From Galactobacter caseinivorans (GTDB lineage Bacteria > Actinomycetota > Actinomycetes > Actinomycetales > Micrococcaceae): a stretch of DNA of 64,000 bases. A program made the translations under genes and the position numbers. The DNA lies in contig NZ_QQXL01000002.1 of assembly GCF_003640665.1 (NCBI RefSeq), positions 310,001-374,000 of the forward strand, written 5' to 3'. This document shows positions 39,700 through 49,812 of this stretch, in pieces; position 1 is the stretch's first letter, and every line of letters begins with the position of its first letter. The notes under the pieces are model-generated. The model was not told where the DNA came from and searched no databases. It saw nothing but the letters and a program-made list of their open reading frames with translations.

Positions 39700-40223
39700 T
39701 TGGCTTCCTTCCCGGTGGTGGCCCCGGCAGCGGCCGGGATCAACGTCTTGATGGCCTGGATGAGTCCGGCCTTGTCTGTGTGGTAGCGGGCGCGGAATCC
39801 GGTATCGAAGCCGAATCCGTCCTGGTGGTGGCGAAGCACAATGATTCCGTCCTTCTCCACCGCCTTGCCCACCATGTTGCTGGTGGTGTCCACGAGTTCA
39901 AGCGCGGACGCGGGGATGAAGAAGTTGGTGCCGCCCTCACGCAGCACTGCCACGCCGTCCTGGCCCACGGAGAGCAGCGCGTTGCCGCGCAGGCCAAGCC
40001 CGTGCACCGCGATGCGATCAAGGCGATCCCCTGCGGCGGTGGTCACCACGTAGGTGCCCTCCACCTCCGTGCGGGGCTCCGTCAGCGTGCCCGGGATGCT
40101 CGCGGGCGTCGGCACGTGGGACTGGCGTCGCTTGCGATTGCTCCAACCCACCAGGATCAGGACGATGACGCCAAGCACCACCAGGATGGTGATGATGACG
40201 GCGGGGACGTAATCGGGACTCAT
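39696..40223 (-). CDS. Membrane-anchored PH-like domain protein of the pyr operon
   Basis: 175 residues from ATG 40223. One N-terminal membrane segment ([20 protein letters not shown], about residues 6-27) precedes a basic patch ([10 protein letters not shown]) and a cytosolic beta-rich domain of about 110 residues resembling the small bacterial PH-like domains ([39 protein letters not shown]). Function is unknown. It overlaps both pyrC and carA by 4 nt, so translation is coupled at both ends. The same unassigned membrane protein sits between pyrC and carA in other actinobacteria, so selection keeps it there. Confidence 0.7.
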   Translation of the reverse strand: MSPDYVPAVIITILVVLGVIVLILVGWSNRKRRQSHVPTPASIPGTLTEPRTEVEGTYVVTTAAGDRLDRIAVHGLGLRGNALLSVGQDGVAVLREGGTNFFIPASALELVDTTSNMVGKAVEKDGIIVLRHHQDGFGFDTGFRARYHTDKAGLIQAIKTLIPAAAGATTGKEAK

Positions 40224-41542
40224 GCAGAAGCCTCTTCGTAGGGGGTGGCCAATTCGCCGTCCACGACGGTGGGGTGGCCGTGGTAAAACACGTGCATCAC
40301 GCGGCCGGGCAGCTCCAAGCCGCGGAAGGGCGAGTTGCGGCCCTTGGTGGCGTGGGATTCCGGGTTCACGACGGTCTTGGCCGCCGGATCCACGAGGGTC
40401 AGGTGTGCGGGCTCCCCCGCACGGATGGGCCGCCCCTGGTCGGGGAGGCGCCCAATCAGCGCCGGGGTCGCGGACATGATGCGGGCCACGTCCTCCCACT
40501 GGATCAGGCCGGTATCCACCAGCGCGTGCTGCACCACCGGAAGGGCGGTCTCCAGCCCGGTCATGCCCATGGCTGCGGCCGCCCACTCGCATTCCTTGGC
40601 CTCAGTGGGGTGCGGGGCGTGGTCCGTGCCGATCACGTCGATGGTGCCATCCGCCACCGCCTCGCGCAGCGCCTGCACATCGGCGGCGGTGCGCAGGGGC
40701 GGGTTGACCTTAAAGACCGGGTCATAGTCCCTGGCCAACTCATCCGTGAGCAGCAGGTGGTGCGGGGTGACCTCCGCGGTCACGTCCACTCCGCGGGCCT
40801 TGGCCCAGCGCAGGATCTCCACGGAGCCCGCGGTGGAGACGTGGCACACGTGCAGGCGCGAGCCCACATGCTGGGCCAGCAGCACATCCCTGGCGATGAT
40901 GGACTCCTCCGCCACGGCCGGCCAACCGGCCAGCCCCAGCTCGGCGGAGACCACGCCCTCGTTCATCTGAGCGCCCTCGGTGAGGCGCGGCTCCTGCGCG
41001 TGCTGAGCAATCACGCCGTCGAACGCCTTGACGTACTCCAACGCTCGGCGCATCAGCACCGGGTCGGAGACACAGATGCCGTCGTCTGAAAAGACGCGCA
41101 CCCCGGCGCGGGACTCGGCCATGGCGCCCAGCTCCGCCAGGCGCTCACCCGCCAGGCCCACGGTCACGGCGCCCACCGGGCGCACGTCAACCCAGCCGGA
41201 CTCGCGGCCCAGGCGCCAGACCTGCTCCACCACGCCAGCCGTATCTGCCACGGGAAGGGAGTTGGCCATGGCGTGCACGGCCGTGTAACCGCCCTTGGCC
41301 GCGGCGCGCGTGCCGGTCTCCACCGTCTCCGCGTCCTCGCGGCCCGGCTCACGCAGGTGCGTGTGCGGATCCACCAGGCCGGGCAGCAGCACCAGGCCCT
41401 GCGCCTCCACGACGGTGGCGCGCTCTGGGGCGCTCAGCGTGCCGCCGGGGCCAATCTCCTGGATGCGCCCCTTAGTGATCAAGAGGTCCTGCGGGTCGCC
41501 GCCGAGGATACGGGCGTTGCGGATCAGGGTAGATGCCGACAT
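40220..41542 (-). CDS. pyrC: Dihydroorotase
   Basis: 440 residues from ATG 41542, which follows AAGGAG by about 6 nt and begins 1 bp after the pyrB stop. A zinc-dependent amidohydrolase that cyclises carbamoyl aspartate to dihydroorotate. LLPGLVDPHTHLREPGRED carries the first metal-binding His pair and the substrate Arg; VCHVSTAGS and GTDHAPHPTEAKE carry the other metal ligands and the catalytic Asp. It overlaps the downstream membrane protein gene by 4 nt. Length fits the bacterial class I enzymes. Confidence 0.96.
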   Translation of the reverse strand: MSASTLIRNARILGGDPQDLLITKGRIQEIGPGGTLSAPERATVVEAQGLVLLPGLVDPHTHLREPGREDAETVETGTRAAAKGGYTAVHAMANSLPVADTAGVVEQVWRLGRESGWVDVRPVGAVTVGLAGERLAELGAMAESRAGVRVFSDDGICVSDPVLMRRALEYVKAFDGVIAQHAQEPRLTEGAQMNEGVVSAELGLAGWPAVAEESIIARDVLLAQHVGSRLHVCHVSTAGSVEILRWAKARGVDVTAEVTPHHLLLTDELARDYDPVFKVNPPLRTAADVQALREAVADGTIDVIGTDHAPHPTEAKECEWAAAAMGMTGLETALPVVQHALVDTGLIQWEDVARIMSATPALIGRLPDQGRPIRAGEPAHLTLVDPAAKTVVNPESHATKGRNSPFRGLELPGRVMHVFYHGHPTVVDGELATPYEEASA

Positions 41543-41543
41543 G

Positions 41544-42509
41544 TCAGGCTCCTTCGGGGGTGTTGGCTCCGGAGAGCACAAGGTAGAGGACGGCCATGCG
41601 CACGGAGACGCCGTTGGCGACCTGCGCCAGCACCCGTGAGCGCGGCGAATCCGCGGCGGCGGCACTGATTTCTAGGCCGCGGTTCATGGGCCCGGGATGC
41701 ATCACGATGCTCTGTGGGGGCAGGACAGCCAGGCGCGGGGCGTCCAGGCCCCAGCGGCGCGAATACTCCGCGACGGACGGGAAGAAGGAGCTCTGCATGC
41801 GCTCCGCCTGCACCCGCAGCATCATGACGGCGTCCGGGCCGGCCGCGAGGGCGCGGTCAAGATCCAGTTCGACGTCGCAGGGCCAGCTCTCCACGCCCAC
41901 GGGCAGCAGGGTGGGCGGGGCCACCAGGGTGACGCGCGCGCCGAGGCGGTGCATGAGCCACACATCGGAGCGGGCCACGCGCGAGTGCACCACGTCCCCC
42001 ACGATGACCACCCGCGCGCCGTCGAGCCCGCGGCCGGTGGGAGAGACGCCGTCCCGTGCGGCCAACTCGCGGCGCAGCGTGAGGGCGTCCAGCAGCGCCT
42101 GGGTGGGGTGGGCGTGGGTGCCGTCCCCCGCGTTGACCACCGCCGCGTCAATCCAATCGGTGCGCGCCAACCGCTGGGCCGCGCCGGAGGCCGGGTGACG
42201 AATCACCACGGCGTCAGCGCCCATGGCCTGCAGGGTCTGCGCCGTGTCCTTCAGGGACTCCCCCTTGGACACGGAGGAGCCCTTAGCGGAGAAGTTGATG
42301 ACGTCCGCTGAGAGGCGCTTGGCCGCTGCCTCGAAGGAGATGCGGGTACGCGTGGAGTCCTCAAAGAAGAGGTTCACCACGGTGCGGCCGCGCAGCGCGG
42401 GGAGCTTCTTGACCTCTCGCCCGGCCACATCCCCCATGGTCTCAGCGACATCCAGAATGCGAATGGCGTCCTCGCGGGACAGGTTCACGGTGTCTAGAAG
42501 ATGCCTCAC
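41544..42509 (-). CDS. pyrB: Aspartate carbamoyltransferase catalytic subunit
   Basis: 321-residue enzyme that condenses carbamoyl phosphate and aspartate. Conserved carbamoyl-phosphate loop [20 protein letters not shown], then [19 protein letters not shown] and the C-terminal aspartate-domain [12 protein letters not shown]. No pyrI is present, as in most actinobacteria. ATG overlaps the pyrR stop (ATGA). It lies second in the operon after pyrR. Confidence 0.97.
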   Translation of the reverse strand: MRHLLDTVNLSREDAIRILDVAETMGDVAGREVKKLPALRGRTVVNLFFEDSTRTRISFEAAAKRLSADVINFSAKGSSVSKGESLKDTAQTLQAMGADAVVIRHPASGAAQRLARTDWIDAAVVNAGDGTHAHPTQALLDALTLRRELAARDGVSPTGRGLDGARVVIVGDVVHSRVARSDVWLMHRLGARVTLVAPPTLLPVGVESWPCDVELDLDRALAAGPDAVMMLRVQAERMQSSFFPSVAEYSRRWGLDAPRLAVLPPQSIVMHPGPMNRGLEISAAAADSPRSRVLAQVANGVSVRMAVLYLVLSGANTPEGA

Positions 42510-43075
42510 CGGATCACCACCCGGTCCACGCCGTCCATCTCGGTGAGCTCAACGTGCACCGACTCGCCCTTGGCGGTGGGCAGGTTCTTGCCCACGTGGT
42601 CCGCGCGAATGGGGAGTTCGCGGTGGCCGCGATCCACGAGCACGGCCAGGCGCACCACGGAGGGCCTGCCAAGGTCGTTGAGCGCGTCAAGCGCGGCGCG
42701 GATGGTGCGGCCGGAATAGAGCACATCATCCACCAGCACCACAGTGCGGGCGTCGATGCCTGCCGCGGGCACCACGGTGGGGGCCGGCGTGCGGGCTGCC
42801 TGGTGGCGAAGGTCGTCCCGATACATGGTCACGTCCAGGCTCCCGAGGAGATGATCAACGGGGCGGGAGGTGATCTGGGCCAGCTTGTCAGCCAGGCGGG
42901 CGGCGAGGTGAACGCCGCGGGTGGGGATGCCGAGCAGGACCAAGTCCTGTGCACCCTTGGTGTTTTCCACGATCTCGTGGGCGATCCGGGTCAACGCCCG
43001 ATCGATTTCGGCTGCGGTCAGGACCTCACGGCCGCGCTCCTCTTCGGGAGTGCTTGCACCGGTGTTCTGGCTCAT
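42506..43075 (-). CDS. pyrR: Bifunctional pyr operon regulator / uracil phosphoribosyltransferase PyrR
   Basis: 189 residues from ATG 43075, with the strong Shine-Dalgarno GGAAGGAGGT about 6 nt upstream. It belongs to the PRTase fold: [20 protein letters not shown] is the PRPP-binding loop, and [20 protein letters not shown] is typical of PyrR. It binds pyr mRNA in response to UMP and may also make UMP from uracil and PRPP. It is the first gene of the operon. A hairpin resembling the PyrR-binding loop covers its own ribosome-binding site (43088-43109). Confidence 0.95.
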   Translation of the reverse strand: MSQNTGASTPEEERGREVLTAAEIDRALTRIAHEIVENTKGAQDLVLLGIPTRGVHLAARLADKLAQITSRPVDHLLGSLDVTMYRDDLRHQAARTPAPTVVPAAGIDARTVVLVDDVLYSGRTIRAALDALNDLGRPSVVRLAVLVDRGHRELPIRADHVGKNLPTAKGESVHVELTEMDGVDRVVIR

Positions 43076-43081
43076 CTGCCG

Positions 43082-43109
43082 ACCTCCTTCCCCGCCTCTC
43101 CGGACGGAA
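43082..43109 (-). promoter_or_regulatory. pyrR: Candidate PyrR-binding hairpin over the pyrR ribosome-binding site
   Basis: On the minus strand TTCCGTCCGGAGAGGCGGGG followed by AA (43088-43109) folds as TTCC/GGAA, a 5' GT bulge, CC/GG and a GGAGAGGC loop. It resembles the known PyrR-binding loop core UCCnGnGAGGC. The 3' arm shares bases with the Shine-Dalgarno GGAAGGAGGT (43082-43091). Bound PyrR would hide the ribosome-binding site, giving translational repression as described in Mycobacterium. Confidence 0.7.
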
Positions 43110-43209
43110 TTTAAAGGGTGTCTGCCGCCCACGAATCTATCACGGGGCCCAGTTCCGACTTGAATCGGGACACCCGTGTGACCTGACGCCCGCGTCACAC
43201 TCACGGCCC

Positions 43210-43215
43210 TAAGGT
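43210..43215 (+). promoter_or_regulatory. -10 box (TAAGGT) for the PrsW-like gene
   Basis: TAAGGT ends 7 nt before the ATG at 43223, placing the transcription start at or beside the A of ATG. No Shine-Dalgarno sequence exists, so the mRNA is probably leaderless. Confidence 0.45.
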
Positions 43216-43222
43216 AGAGCCC

Positions 43223-44416
43223 ATGAGCTACCCTCCTCCGCACGGCCACCAGGGCCCACCCGCGCAGTACTCCCACGCGCCCATGCCCGTTGCTCCGGTC
43301 CAGGTGGCCCCCGTGCGCACCACCGAGGCCGCAGTGCGTCGCGGCGGCGGCGTGATCACCGCCTGGATCCTGTTGGGCGTCGCCGCGTTGGTGATGGCGG
43401 GGTTCCTGCTGCTGGCCGTTGGCCCCGCCGCGACCGTGGTCTCCGGGCTGCTTGGCCTGATCCCGTTGGCCATCTGCCTGGTGGGCCTGCGCTGGGTGGA
43501 TCGCTGGGATCCGGAGCCGGCGCGTTGGGTCATCCTCGCGCTGCTGTGGGGCGGCGGCGCGGCCACCTTTGGCTCTCTCATCATTGAGGGTCTGGTGGGC
43601 GCCGCGCTGAACCTGGGAGAGACGGCGTCCGCGGTGGTGTTGGCGCCCGTCGTGGAGGAGGTCATGAAGGGGCTGGGCGTCCTGTTGCTGGTCCTGGTGG
43701 CCCGGCGGTACTTCCACGGCCCGGTGGACGGGATTGTGTACGGCGGCCTGATCGGCGCGGGTCTGGCCTTTACCGAGAACATCCTCTACCTCTCCTCTGC
43801 CCTGCAGGACGGCTCGGTGTTGCAGACCTGGGTGGGCAGGGGTCTGCTTGGGCCCTTTGCGCACGTGCTCTTTACGGCATGGACCGGTGCCGCGGTGGGC
43901 TGGGCCACTGAACGACGCCGCGGGCTCATCTTCCCTGCCTGGCTGGGCGGCCTGGTGCTCGCGATCCTTGGACACGCGCTCTGGAACGGCCTGGCGTCAA
44001 ATCTCTTGTTCGGCAACTTCCTGGTCGGTTACGCCGTACTCCAGGTCCCGTTCTTTGTGGGCGCCGTCATCACGTGTGTGCTGCTGGCCCGGCGCGAGCG
44101 CAGGCTCACTAAGGACTCGCTGCAGGCCTACACCCAGGCCGGTTGGTACCTTCCGCAGGAGGCGGTGGCGCTCTCCACCCCGGCCATGCGGCGAGAGAGC
44201 CTGCGGTGGGCGGCCAAGCGCGGCGCCCGCCCGCAGATGAAGTCGGTGATCCGCACCGCGGATGCCCTGGCGGCCGAGCACCAGCGCATCCGGGCACGCG
44301 GCCCGGAGCCGGAGCTGCTGAGCCACCAGGCGGAGCTGTTGCAGCGCAGCCTCAGTGCACGCGAGTCGCTGCGTGGCGCCGTGGCCCACGGGCCAGGTGG
44401 CTGGACGGCGTCCTAG
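43223..44416 (+). CDS. PrsW family intramembrane metalloprotease
   Basis: 397 residues. A Pro/His/Gln-rich cytosolic N-terminus (1-40) is followed by about eight membrane segments. PrsW-type active-site motifs are visible: [15 protein letters not shown] (EExxK), [18 protein letters not shown] (FTEN), [16 protein letters not shown] (His) and [10 protein letters not shown] (His). The C-terminal 110 residues are soluble and basic. In Bacillus PrsW cleaves an anti-sigma factor; the substrate here is unknown and no sigma/anti-sigma pair is nearby. It is divergent from the pyr operon and convergent with nusB. Confidence 0.88.
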   Translation: MSYPPPHGHQGPPAQYSHAPMPVAPVQVAPVRTTEAAVRRGGGVITAWILLGVAALVMAGFLLLAVGPAATVVSGLLGLIPLAICLVGLRWVDRWDPEPARWVILALLWGGGAATFGSLIIEGLVGAALNLGETASAVVLAPVVEEVMKGLGVLLLVLVARRYFHGPVDGIVYGGLIGAGLAFTENILYLSSALQDGSVLQTWVGRGLLGPFAHVLFTAWTGAAVGWATERRRGLIFPAWLGGLVLAILGHALWNGLASNLLFGNFLVGYAVLQVPFFVGAVITCVLLARRERRLTKDSLQAYTQAGWYLPQEAVALSTPAMRRESLRWAAKRGARPQMKSVIRTADALAAEHQRIRARGPEPELLSHQAELLQRSLSARESLRGAVAHGPGGWTAS

Positions 44417-44430
44417 CCCGGCCCCACAGA

Positions 44431-44472
44431 ACACAGCAGCGGCCCCGCCTTCAGGCGGGGCCGCTGCTGTGT
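44431..44472. terminator. Bidirectional terminator between PrsW-like gene and nusB
   Basis: Perfect 19-bp stem (44431-44449 with 44454-44472) with a TTCA loop. It lies between two convergent genes, so it can end both transcripts. Confidence 0.88.
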
Positions 44473-44506
44473 GCGGTTGATCAGATCAGGTGACCAGGTC
44501 AGGTGA

Positions 44507-44914
44507 TTAGGCCAACAGGGAGGGCTTGAGCCGCTGCAGGCGCCCCAGCAGGCCGTTCACGAACTCCGGGGAGTCATCCGTGGAGAGCTCGCGGACCAGG
44601 CCAACGGCCTCTGACACGGCGACCGCGTCCGGGACCTCGTCGTTGTAGAGCAGCTCCCACAGACCAAGACGCAGGGCGGCACGGTCAACGGCCGGCATGC
44701 GATCAAGCGTCCAGCCCTGGGCGTAGGTGGAGAGGATCTCATCCAGGCGGTCCTGGTGATCAACGACCCCGCCCACGATCTCCCGCGTGTACGGGTTAAT
44801 GAACTCATCCTCGTCAACGCGACGGATGAGCACCTCACCGGGGCGCACATCGCGTTGTTCGGCCTCAAAGAGCACCTCGAGGGCGCGCTTGCGGGCCTTG
44901 CTGCGGGCGCTCAC
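44507..44914 (-). CDS. nusB: Transcription antitermination factor NusB
   Basis: 135-residue all-helical RNA-binding protein that, with NusE, joins rRNA antitermination complexes. [20 protein letters not shown] at the start is the conserved boxA-RNA-binding arginine-rich helix; [20 protein letters not shown]-like sequence ([17 protein letters not shown]) ends it. The GTG start overlaps the efp stop (GTGA). Last gene of the aro-efp-nusB cluster. Confidence 0.95.
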   Translation of the reverse strand: MSARSKARKRALEVLFEAEQRDVRPGEVLIRRVDEDEFINPYTREIVGGVVDHQDRLDEILSTYAQGWTLDRMPAVDRAALRLGLWELLYNDEVPDAVAVSEAVGLVRELSTDDSPEFVNGLLGRLQRLKPSLLA

Positions 44915-45474
44915 TCGGAGACTCGGCCCAGGTAATCGCCGGTGCGGGTATCCACCTTGACCTTGGTGCCCTGCTCAACAAACAGCGGAACCTGGATCTC
45001 GTAGCCGGTCTCCAGGGTGGCCGGCTTGGTGCCTGCGGAGGAGCGATCTCCCTGCAGGCCGGGCTCGGTGTAGGTGATCTCCAGGATGACGGAGGAGGGC
45101 AGCTCGACGTAGAGGGGGGAACCCTCGTGCATCGCGATGACCACGTTGAGGTTCTCCAGCATGAAGTTGGAGGCATCCCCGACGGTCTCCGGGGCCACGG
45201 TCACCTGGTCGTAGTCGGCCAGATCCATGAACACGTAATCGGTGCCATCCAGGTACAGGTACTGATAATCGCGGCGATCTACCGTGGCGGTCTCGATCTT
45301 GGCGCCGGCGTTGTAGGTCTTATCAACCACCTTGCCGGAGACCACGTTGCGCATCTTGGTGCGAACGAAGGCGCCGCCCTTACCCGGCTTCACGTGCTGG
45401 AACTCGATGATGGACCAGAGCTGGCCATCGATCTTGAGCACGGTCCCGTTCTTGATGTCGCTACTGGTCGCCAC
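44911..45474 (-). CDS. efp: Elongation factor P
   Basis: 187-residue three-domain protein that relieves ribosome stalling at proline runs. Domain I carries the tip loop [14 protein letters not shown], with Lys32 at the position that meets the peptidyl-transferase centre; no modification genes (epmA/B, earP, ymfI) are in the window. GTG start with AGAGGA 5 nt upstream. It overlaps nusB by 4 nt. Length and the C-terminal [12 protein letters not shown] are typical. Confidence 0.96.
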   Translation of the reverse strand: MATSSDIKNGTVLKIDGQLWSIIEFQHVKPGKGGAFVRTKMRNVVSGKVVDKTYNAGAKIETATVDRRDYQYLYLDGTDYVFMDLADYDQVTVAPETVGDASNFMLENLNVVIAMHEGSPLYVELPSSVILEITYTEPGLQGDRSSAGTKPATLETGYEIQVPLFVEQGTKVKVDTRTGDYLGRVSE

Positions 45475-45589
45475 TGATTCCTCTTTCGTGCGCTACCCCT
45501 GCCGGCACGCGCACAGCGCGGCGCAGGGTGGAGTGTTTTTGGGGTGTTGATCCGCAGGAGATTCTACCGCAGGGGCGAACCGCTCGGGT

Positions 45590-46090
45590 TCAGGCCGATT
45601 CCAGCTCCAGCTGGACCAGCTCATAACTGCGCCGCGAGCACTCGATCAGCCGCTCGTCCGCGCCAGCAGCTTCGCGGCCCTCCCAGGCGCCGCGGAAGCG
45701 GGTGGCCGCTGCCTTCATGTCTCCCTGGGTGTAGAAGTCCGCGCCCAACTGTTGGAGCACATCGGCCTCCGTGCTGGTGCCGGCAAACTCCTCCAGCAGG
45801 CGACGCAGGCGGTTGATGGCCCGCTCCGTGTCACCGTTCCAGCGCGTCACCTCCGTGTCCAGCAGGCGCAGCCGGGGGTTGGAGGGGTCCATCAGGCGGG
45901 ACTCCGCCACCACCTCGGCCGCATCGGCAAAGCGCCCCATGGCAATGAGGACCACCACGCGGTGGCCGGCCTCCTGCTCCACCAGCACGCGGGCTGCCTG
46001 CTCCTGATCCACAATCACGGGGCGCAGGGAGGGCAGCTGGAAGCGGACGCCGGGCACGCCTGTGTCCATGAGCTGATCCACGACGTTCAC
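45590..46090 (-). CDS. Tetratricopeptide-like hypothetical protein
   Basis: 166-residue soluble helical protein with no signal peptide. Helical pairs such as [20 protein letters not shown] and [20 protein letters not shown] and [20 protein letters not shown] resemble two or three TPR-like repeats, a protein-protein interaction fold. No catalytic motif is visible. The ATG overlaps the aroB stop by 4 nt, and the gene precedes efp, so it is in the aro-efp-nusB operon. Function is unknown. Confidence 0.6.
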   Translation of the reverse strand: MNVVDQLMDTGVPGVRFQLPSLRPVIVDQEQAARVLVEQEAGHRVVVLIAMGRFADAAEVVAESRLMDPSNPRLRLLDTEVTRWNGDTERAINRLRRLLEEFAGTSTEADVLQQLGADFYTQGDMKAAATRFRGAWEGREAAGADERLIECSRRSYELVQLELESA

Positions 46091-47178
46091 GCGATCACCT
46101 CCTGGTAGGCGGTGAAGAGCAGGGCATCATCGGGGGCCTCAAGCACGCCCGGGCGTCCCTGGCCGTCCAGGACGATGAAGCGCAGGTGGTCCCCGCGCGC
46201 CTTCTTATCCCGGCGCATGGTCTCCAGCAGGCTCTTCCACCGATCCCCGCGGTACTCCACCGGAAGGCCAAGCGAGGACAGGATGGTGCGGTGACGATCC
46301 GCCGTCGCGTCGTCAAGGCGGCCCACCAGGCGGCCAAGCTCCGCGGCAAAAACCATGCCAACGGACACCGCGGCGCCGTGGCGCCACTGATACCGCTCAG
46401 CGTGCTCAATGGAGTGGGCCAAGGTATGCCCGTAATTCAGGATCTCCCGACGCCCGGACTCCCGCAGGTCCTCGGAGACCACCTCTGCCTTGACCTTGAT
46501 GGTGCGCTCCACAATCTCGCGGAACGCAGCGGAGTGCGGGTCCGTCGCGGCGGCCACATCCTCCTCAAAAAGCTCCAGGATGCGCTCGTCAGCGATGAAG
46601 CCGGTCTTCACGGCCTCTGCCATGCCCGTGACCAGCTCGTTCTGGGGCAGAGTCTCTAGGGCGTCAAAGTCCACCAGCACGCCGACCGGCGGGTGGAAGG
46701 CTCCCACCAGGTTCTTGCCCTCTGCGGTATTGATCCCGGTCTTGCCGCCCACGGCGGCGTCCACCATGCCAAGGAAGGTGGTGGGGACGTGAACCACGCG
46801 AACGCCGCGCAGCCAGGTGGCCGCCACAAAGCCGGCCAGGTCGGTGACGGAGCCGCCGCCGACGGACACCACGGCGTCCGTGCGGGTGAAGTCCGACTGA
46901 CCCATGATCTGCCAGCAGAACGCGGCGACCTCCACGCGCTTGCCCTCTTCGGCGTCCGGGATCTCTGCGGTGATGGCCTCCAGGCCGTCCGCAACCAGCT
47001 GTTCCCGGACGGCCTCTCCCGTGGCGCGCAGCGCGCGCGGGTGCACCACGAGGACGCGCTTGGCCTGCTCGCCGAGCAGCGGGCGCAGGCGGCCCATGAG
47101 GGAACGGCCCACGATCACGTCATAGCCGGGACCGTCAGGCGTGCCGACGTGGATGGTGCTGGGCTCGGTGGCCGTCAT
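46087..47178 (-). CDS. aroB: 3-dehydroquinate synthase
   Basis: 363-residue NAD- and metal-dependent enzyme converting DAHP to 3-dehydroquinate, the second step of the shikimate pathway. [20 protein letters not shown] and [20 protein letters not shown] form the NAD and substrate sites; metal ligands are in [13 protein letters not shown] and [13 protein letters not shown]-type His/Glu positions ([10 protein letters not shown]). ATG has AAGGAG upstream, inside aroK, which it overlaps by 4 nt. Confidence 0.97.
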   Translation of the reverse strand: MTATEPSTIHVGTPDGPGYDVIVGRSLMGRLRPLLGEQAKRVLVVHPRALRATGEAVREQLVADGLEAITAEIPDAEEGKRVEVAAFCWQIMGQSDFTRTDAVVSVGGGSVTDLAGFVAATWLRGVRVVHVPTTFLGMVDAAVGGKTGINTAEGKNLVGAFHPPVGVLVDFDALETLPQNELVTGMAEAVKTGFIADERILELFEEDVAAATDPHSAAFREIVERTIKVKAEVVSEDLRESGRREILNYGHTLAHSIEHAERYQWRHGAAVSVGMVFAAELGRLVGRLDDATADRHRTILSSLGLPVEYRGDRWKSLLETMRRDKKARGDHLRFIVLDGQGRPGVLEAPDDALLFTAYQEVIA

Positions 47179-47711
47179 GGGGTTCTCCTTGTGACTGTGT
47201 TCTGGGGCAGGCGGGCGGCGATCGCCGAGGCGACCTCCGCGGCCGTGCCTGCCGCCGCGTCCACCGTGATGGTGGCAAGGCTGCTGTAGTGCTGTGCCCG
47301 GTCCGCCAGAACGGCGCTCCAGGCTGCGATGGGGTCCGGGCCGGCCAAGATGGGCCGGCTTGAGTCCTGACCAAGGCGGCGCTGGGCCGTCGCGGCGTCG
47401 ATCTGGAGTTCCACCACGGTGGAGCCCGCCAGGTCCGCGCGGTTGCGCGGATCCAACACCACTCCGCCGCCCGTGGCGATCACGGCGGGCTCCCCGGCAA
47501 GCGCCGCCAGGAGCTCCCCGCGCTCCAGGGCCCGGAAGTGCTCCTCGCCGTGCCTGGCAAAGATCTGGGTAATGGCCCCGTGGCGCGCCACGATCCCCGC
47601 GTCGAGATCGCTGAGGGGCAGGCCCAAGAGGCCGGCCAGCTCCCGGCCCACGGCGCTCTTACCACTGGCCATGGGGCCCACGAGGACCACATGCGCGTTG
47701 ACTGGGGTCAT
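47175..47711 (-). CDS. aroK: Shikimate kinase
   Basis: 178 residues from ATG 47711, which overlaps the aroC stop by one base (TGATG). It phosphorylates shikimate with ATP. P-loop [20 protein letters not shown] is at the N-terminus, followed by [11 protein letters not shown] (shikimate-binding Asp) and [15 protein letters not shown]. The lid Arg region ends in SRPILAG. Overlaps aroB by 4 nt. Size is typical. Confidence 0.95.
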   Translation of the reverse strand: MTPVNAHVVLVGPMASGKSAVGRELAGLLGLPLSDLDAGIVARHGAITQIFARHGEEHFRALERGELLAALAGEPAVIATGGGVVLDPRNRADLAGSTVVELQIDAATAQRRLGQDSSRPILAGPDPIAAWSAVLADRAQHYSSLATITVDAAAGTAAEVASAIAARLPQNTVTRRTP

Positions 47712-48907
47712 CACTGACCTGGGGTGAGATTCTGCGGAATCGAGTCGGTGAAGCTCGCGATGTTGGCCGCGGTCTGGCTGATGTTGTCCCCACCAAACTT
47801 CTCCAACACGGAATCCGCCAGCACCAACGCCACCATGGCCTCTGCCACCACGCCGGCCGCGGGCACGGCGCACACGTCTGAGCGCTGGTGGTGGGCGTGG
47901 GCGGCCTCTCCCGTGGACACGTCCACGGTCGCCAGCGCCTGCGGCACCGTCGCGATGGGCTTCATGGCGGCGCGGACCCGGATGGACCCGCCAATGCTCA
48001 TGCCGCCCTCGATGCCGCCGGCCCGGTCGCTCTCACGCAGCAGGCGCCCCTGGGCGTCCGCCGTGATCTCGTCGTGGGCCACGCCTCCGCGGCGGCGCGC
48101 GGTCGCGAAACCGTCCCCTACCTCCACGCCCTTGATGGCCTGGATGCCCATGAGTGCCCCTGCCAGGCGCGCGTCAAGGCGGCGGTCCCAGTGCACAAAG
48201 GAGCCAAGGCCAACGGGCAGGCCGGTGGCGATGACCTCCACCACGCCGCCCAGCGTCTGGCCCTGGTCGTGGGCCTGGTCCACCTCTGCCACCATGGCGG
48301 CGGCAGTGGCGACGTCAAAGCAACGCAACGGATCTGCGTCCAGCGCCTCCACGTCATGCGGAGTGGGTCGCGGGGCGTCCGCCGGCGAGGCGATGGTGCC
48401 CACCTCAACGGTGTGGGAGACCAGGCGAATGCCGAGCTGCTCCAGGAAGGAGGAGGCCACGGCGCCGAGTGCCACGCGCGTTGCGGTCTCGCGGGCGGAG
48501 GCGCGCTCCAGCACGGGGCGGGCCTCGTCAAAGCCGTACTTCTGCATGCCAGCCAGGTCAGCGTGGCCGGGGCGCGGGCGGGTCAGCGGCGCATTGCGCG
48601 CCTTGCCGTCCAGGCTTCCGGGCTCCACCGGATCCGCGCTCATGACCTGGGACCACTTGGGCCACTCGGTATTGGCGACCTCGATGGCGACCGGCCCACC
48701 CAGGGTGAAGCCGTGCCGGACCCCACCCACGAGGGTGACCTGGTCCTGTTCAAACTTCATGCGGGCACCGCGCCCGTAGCCAAGGCGCCGTCGGGCCAGG
48801 GCAGCCTGCACGGTCCCGGTGGTGAGGGGGACGCCGGCGGGAAGTCCCTCAAGGATCCCGACGAGGGCGGGTCCATGGGATTCGCCAGAGGTGAGCCAAC
48901 GCAACAT
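47711..48907 (-). CDS. aroC: Chorismate synthase
   Basis: 398-residue FMN-dependent enzyme that makes chorismate from EPSP. Signature regions are [20 protein letters not shown] at the N-terminus, [20 protein letters not shown] and [20 protein letters not shown]. It starts 5 bp after the aroE stop (48913). Length matches the actinobacterial family (about 400). Confidence 0.97.
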   Translation of the reverse strand: MLRWLTSGESHGPALVGILEGLPAGVPLTTGTVQAALARRRLGYGRGARMKFEQDQVTLVGGVRHGFTLGGPVAIEVANTEWPKWSQVMSADPVEPGSLDGKARNAPLTRPRPGHADLAGMQKYGFDEARPVLERASARETATRVALGAVASSFLEQLGIRLVSHTVEVGTIASPADAPRPTPHDVEALDADPLRCFDVATAAAMVAEVDQAHDQGQTLGGVVEVIATGLPVGLGSFVHWDRRLDARLAGALMGIQAIKGVEVGDGFATARRRGGVAHDEITADAQGRLLRESDRAGGIEGGMSIGGSIRVRAAMKPIATVPQALATVDVSTGEAAHAHHQRSDVCAVPAAGVVAEAMVALVLADSVLEKFGGDNISQTAANIASFTDSIPQNLTPGQ

Positions 48908-48912
48908 AGGCC

Positions 48913-49794
48913 CTATCCTCCCACGGCGCCCCGCGGCTCCCCCCGCACAGTGATGTCGGCTGCGTCACACAAAGCGCCAAGAATCTGGGGCGATCGAGCG
49001 GCCTCTAGCCCAGTAAAGAGGGCGATCTGCTCCACCGCCTGGTGCACCAACATGGCCAACCCATGCACCACCACCCCGCCCCGCGCGGCCCACGCCGTGG
49101 CCAGCGCGCTGGGCCATGGAGCGTAAGCCACGTCCATCAGGAGGGAGCCTTGAGCGGCGCGCTGGGCGACGGCGTTCGCGAACGGATCTGCCGCGCGCGG
49201 CGGCAGGGTGGAGATCACCACCCGCGGCTCGGGCCCCGTCATGGTCGTGAGCGAGGTCACAGCGACCTTGACGCCGAGCGTCTGCCCTAGCGCGGCCAGG
49301 CCGGCCGCGCGCTGGGGTTCACGCACGGCCACGCTCACGTCGGTGCAACCAAGGAGCTGCACGCCGGCCAGCGCAGCGGCGGCCGTCCCGCCCCCACCAA
49401 GAATCAGACAGTGTTCCCCCTCCAAGGAGGCCACCCCGCCGCCTGCCACCGCTTGCTGCACGCCCACGACGTCGGTGTTGGCGCCATGTAAACGCACCCC
49501 ACCGCCGTCGGGCAGGTGAGAGACCACCACGGTATTGAGCGCGCCAAGCGCGCGTGCCAACGGGTCAAGGGTGTCCATGTGCGCCAGCATGGCCGCCTTC
49601 ATGGGCATGGTGACGGAGAGCCCCACCCAGCCCGGCTCGGTGCGCAGCCGCCCGGCCACCGTGGCGGCGTCCGCCTCCTGGGCGTCAAGGCGCCCGTAGT
49701 CGATCTGCGCCCCGAGCAGCGCATACGCCGTGGAGTGCAGCAACGGGGAACGCGAGTGATCAATCGGATGACCGATGACGGCGGCGCGGTTCAC
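48913..49794 (-). CDS. aroE: Shikimate dehydrogenase
   Basis: 293-residue NADPH-dependent reductase of 3-dehydroshikimate. The N-terminal substrate site has [20 protein letters not shown] and [12 protein letters not shown] (the N-V-T/S-x-P-x-K motif, here SVTMPMK with the catalytic Lys). The nucleotide-binding loop is [16 protein letters not shown] start without a strong ribosome-binding site, 18 bp after mltG. It belongs to the mltG-aroE-aroC-aroK-aroB run. Confidence 0.93.
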   Translation of the reverse strand: MNRAAVIGHPIDHSRSPLLHSTAYALLGAQIDYGRLDAQEADAATVAGRLRTEPGWVGLSVTMPMKAAMLAHMDTLDPLARALGALNTVVVSHLPDGGGVRLHGANTDVVGVQQAVAGGGVASLEGEHCLILGGGGTAAAALAGVQLLGCTDVSVAVREPQRAAGLAALGQTLGVKVAVTSLTTMTGPEPRVVISTLPPRAADPFANAVAQRAAQGSLLMDVAYAPWPSALATAWAARGGVVVHGLAMLVHQAVEQIALFTGLEAARSPQILGALCDAADITVRGEPRGAVGG

Positions 49795-49812
49795 GAGGGT
49801 ATGCTCACGCGA

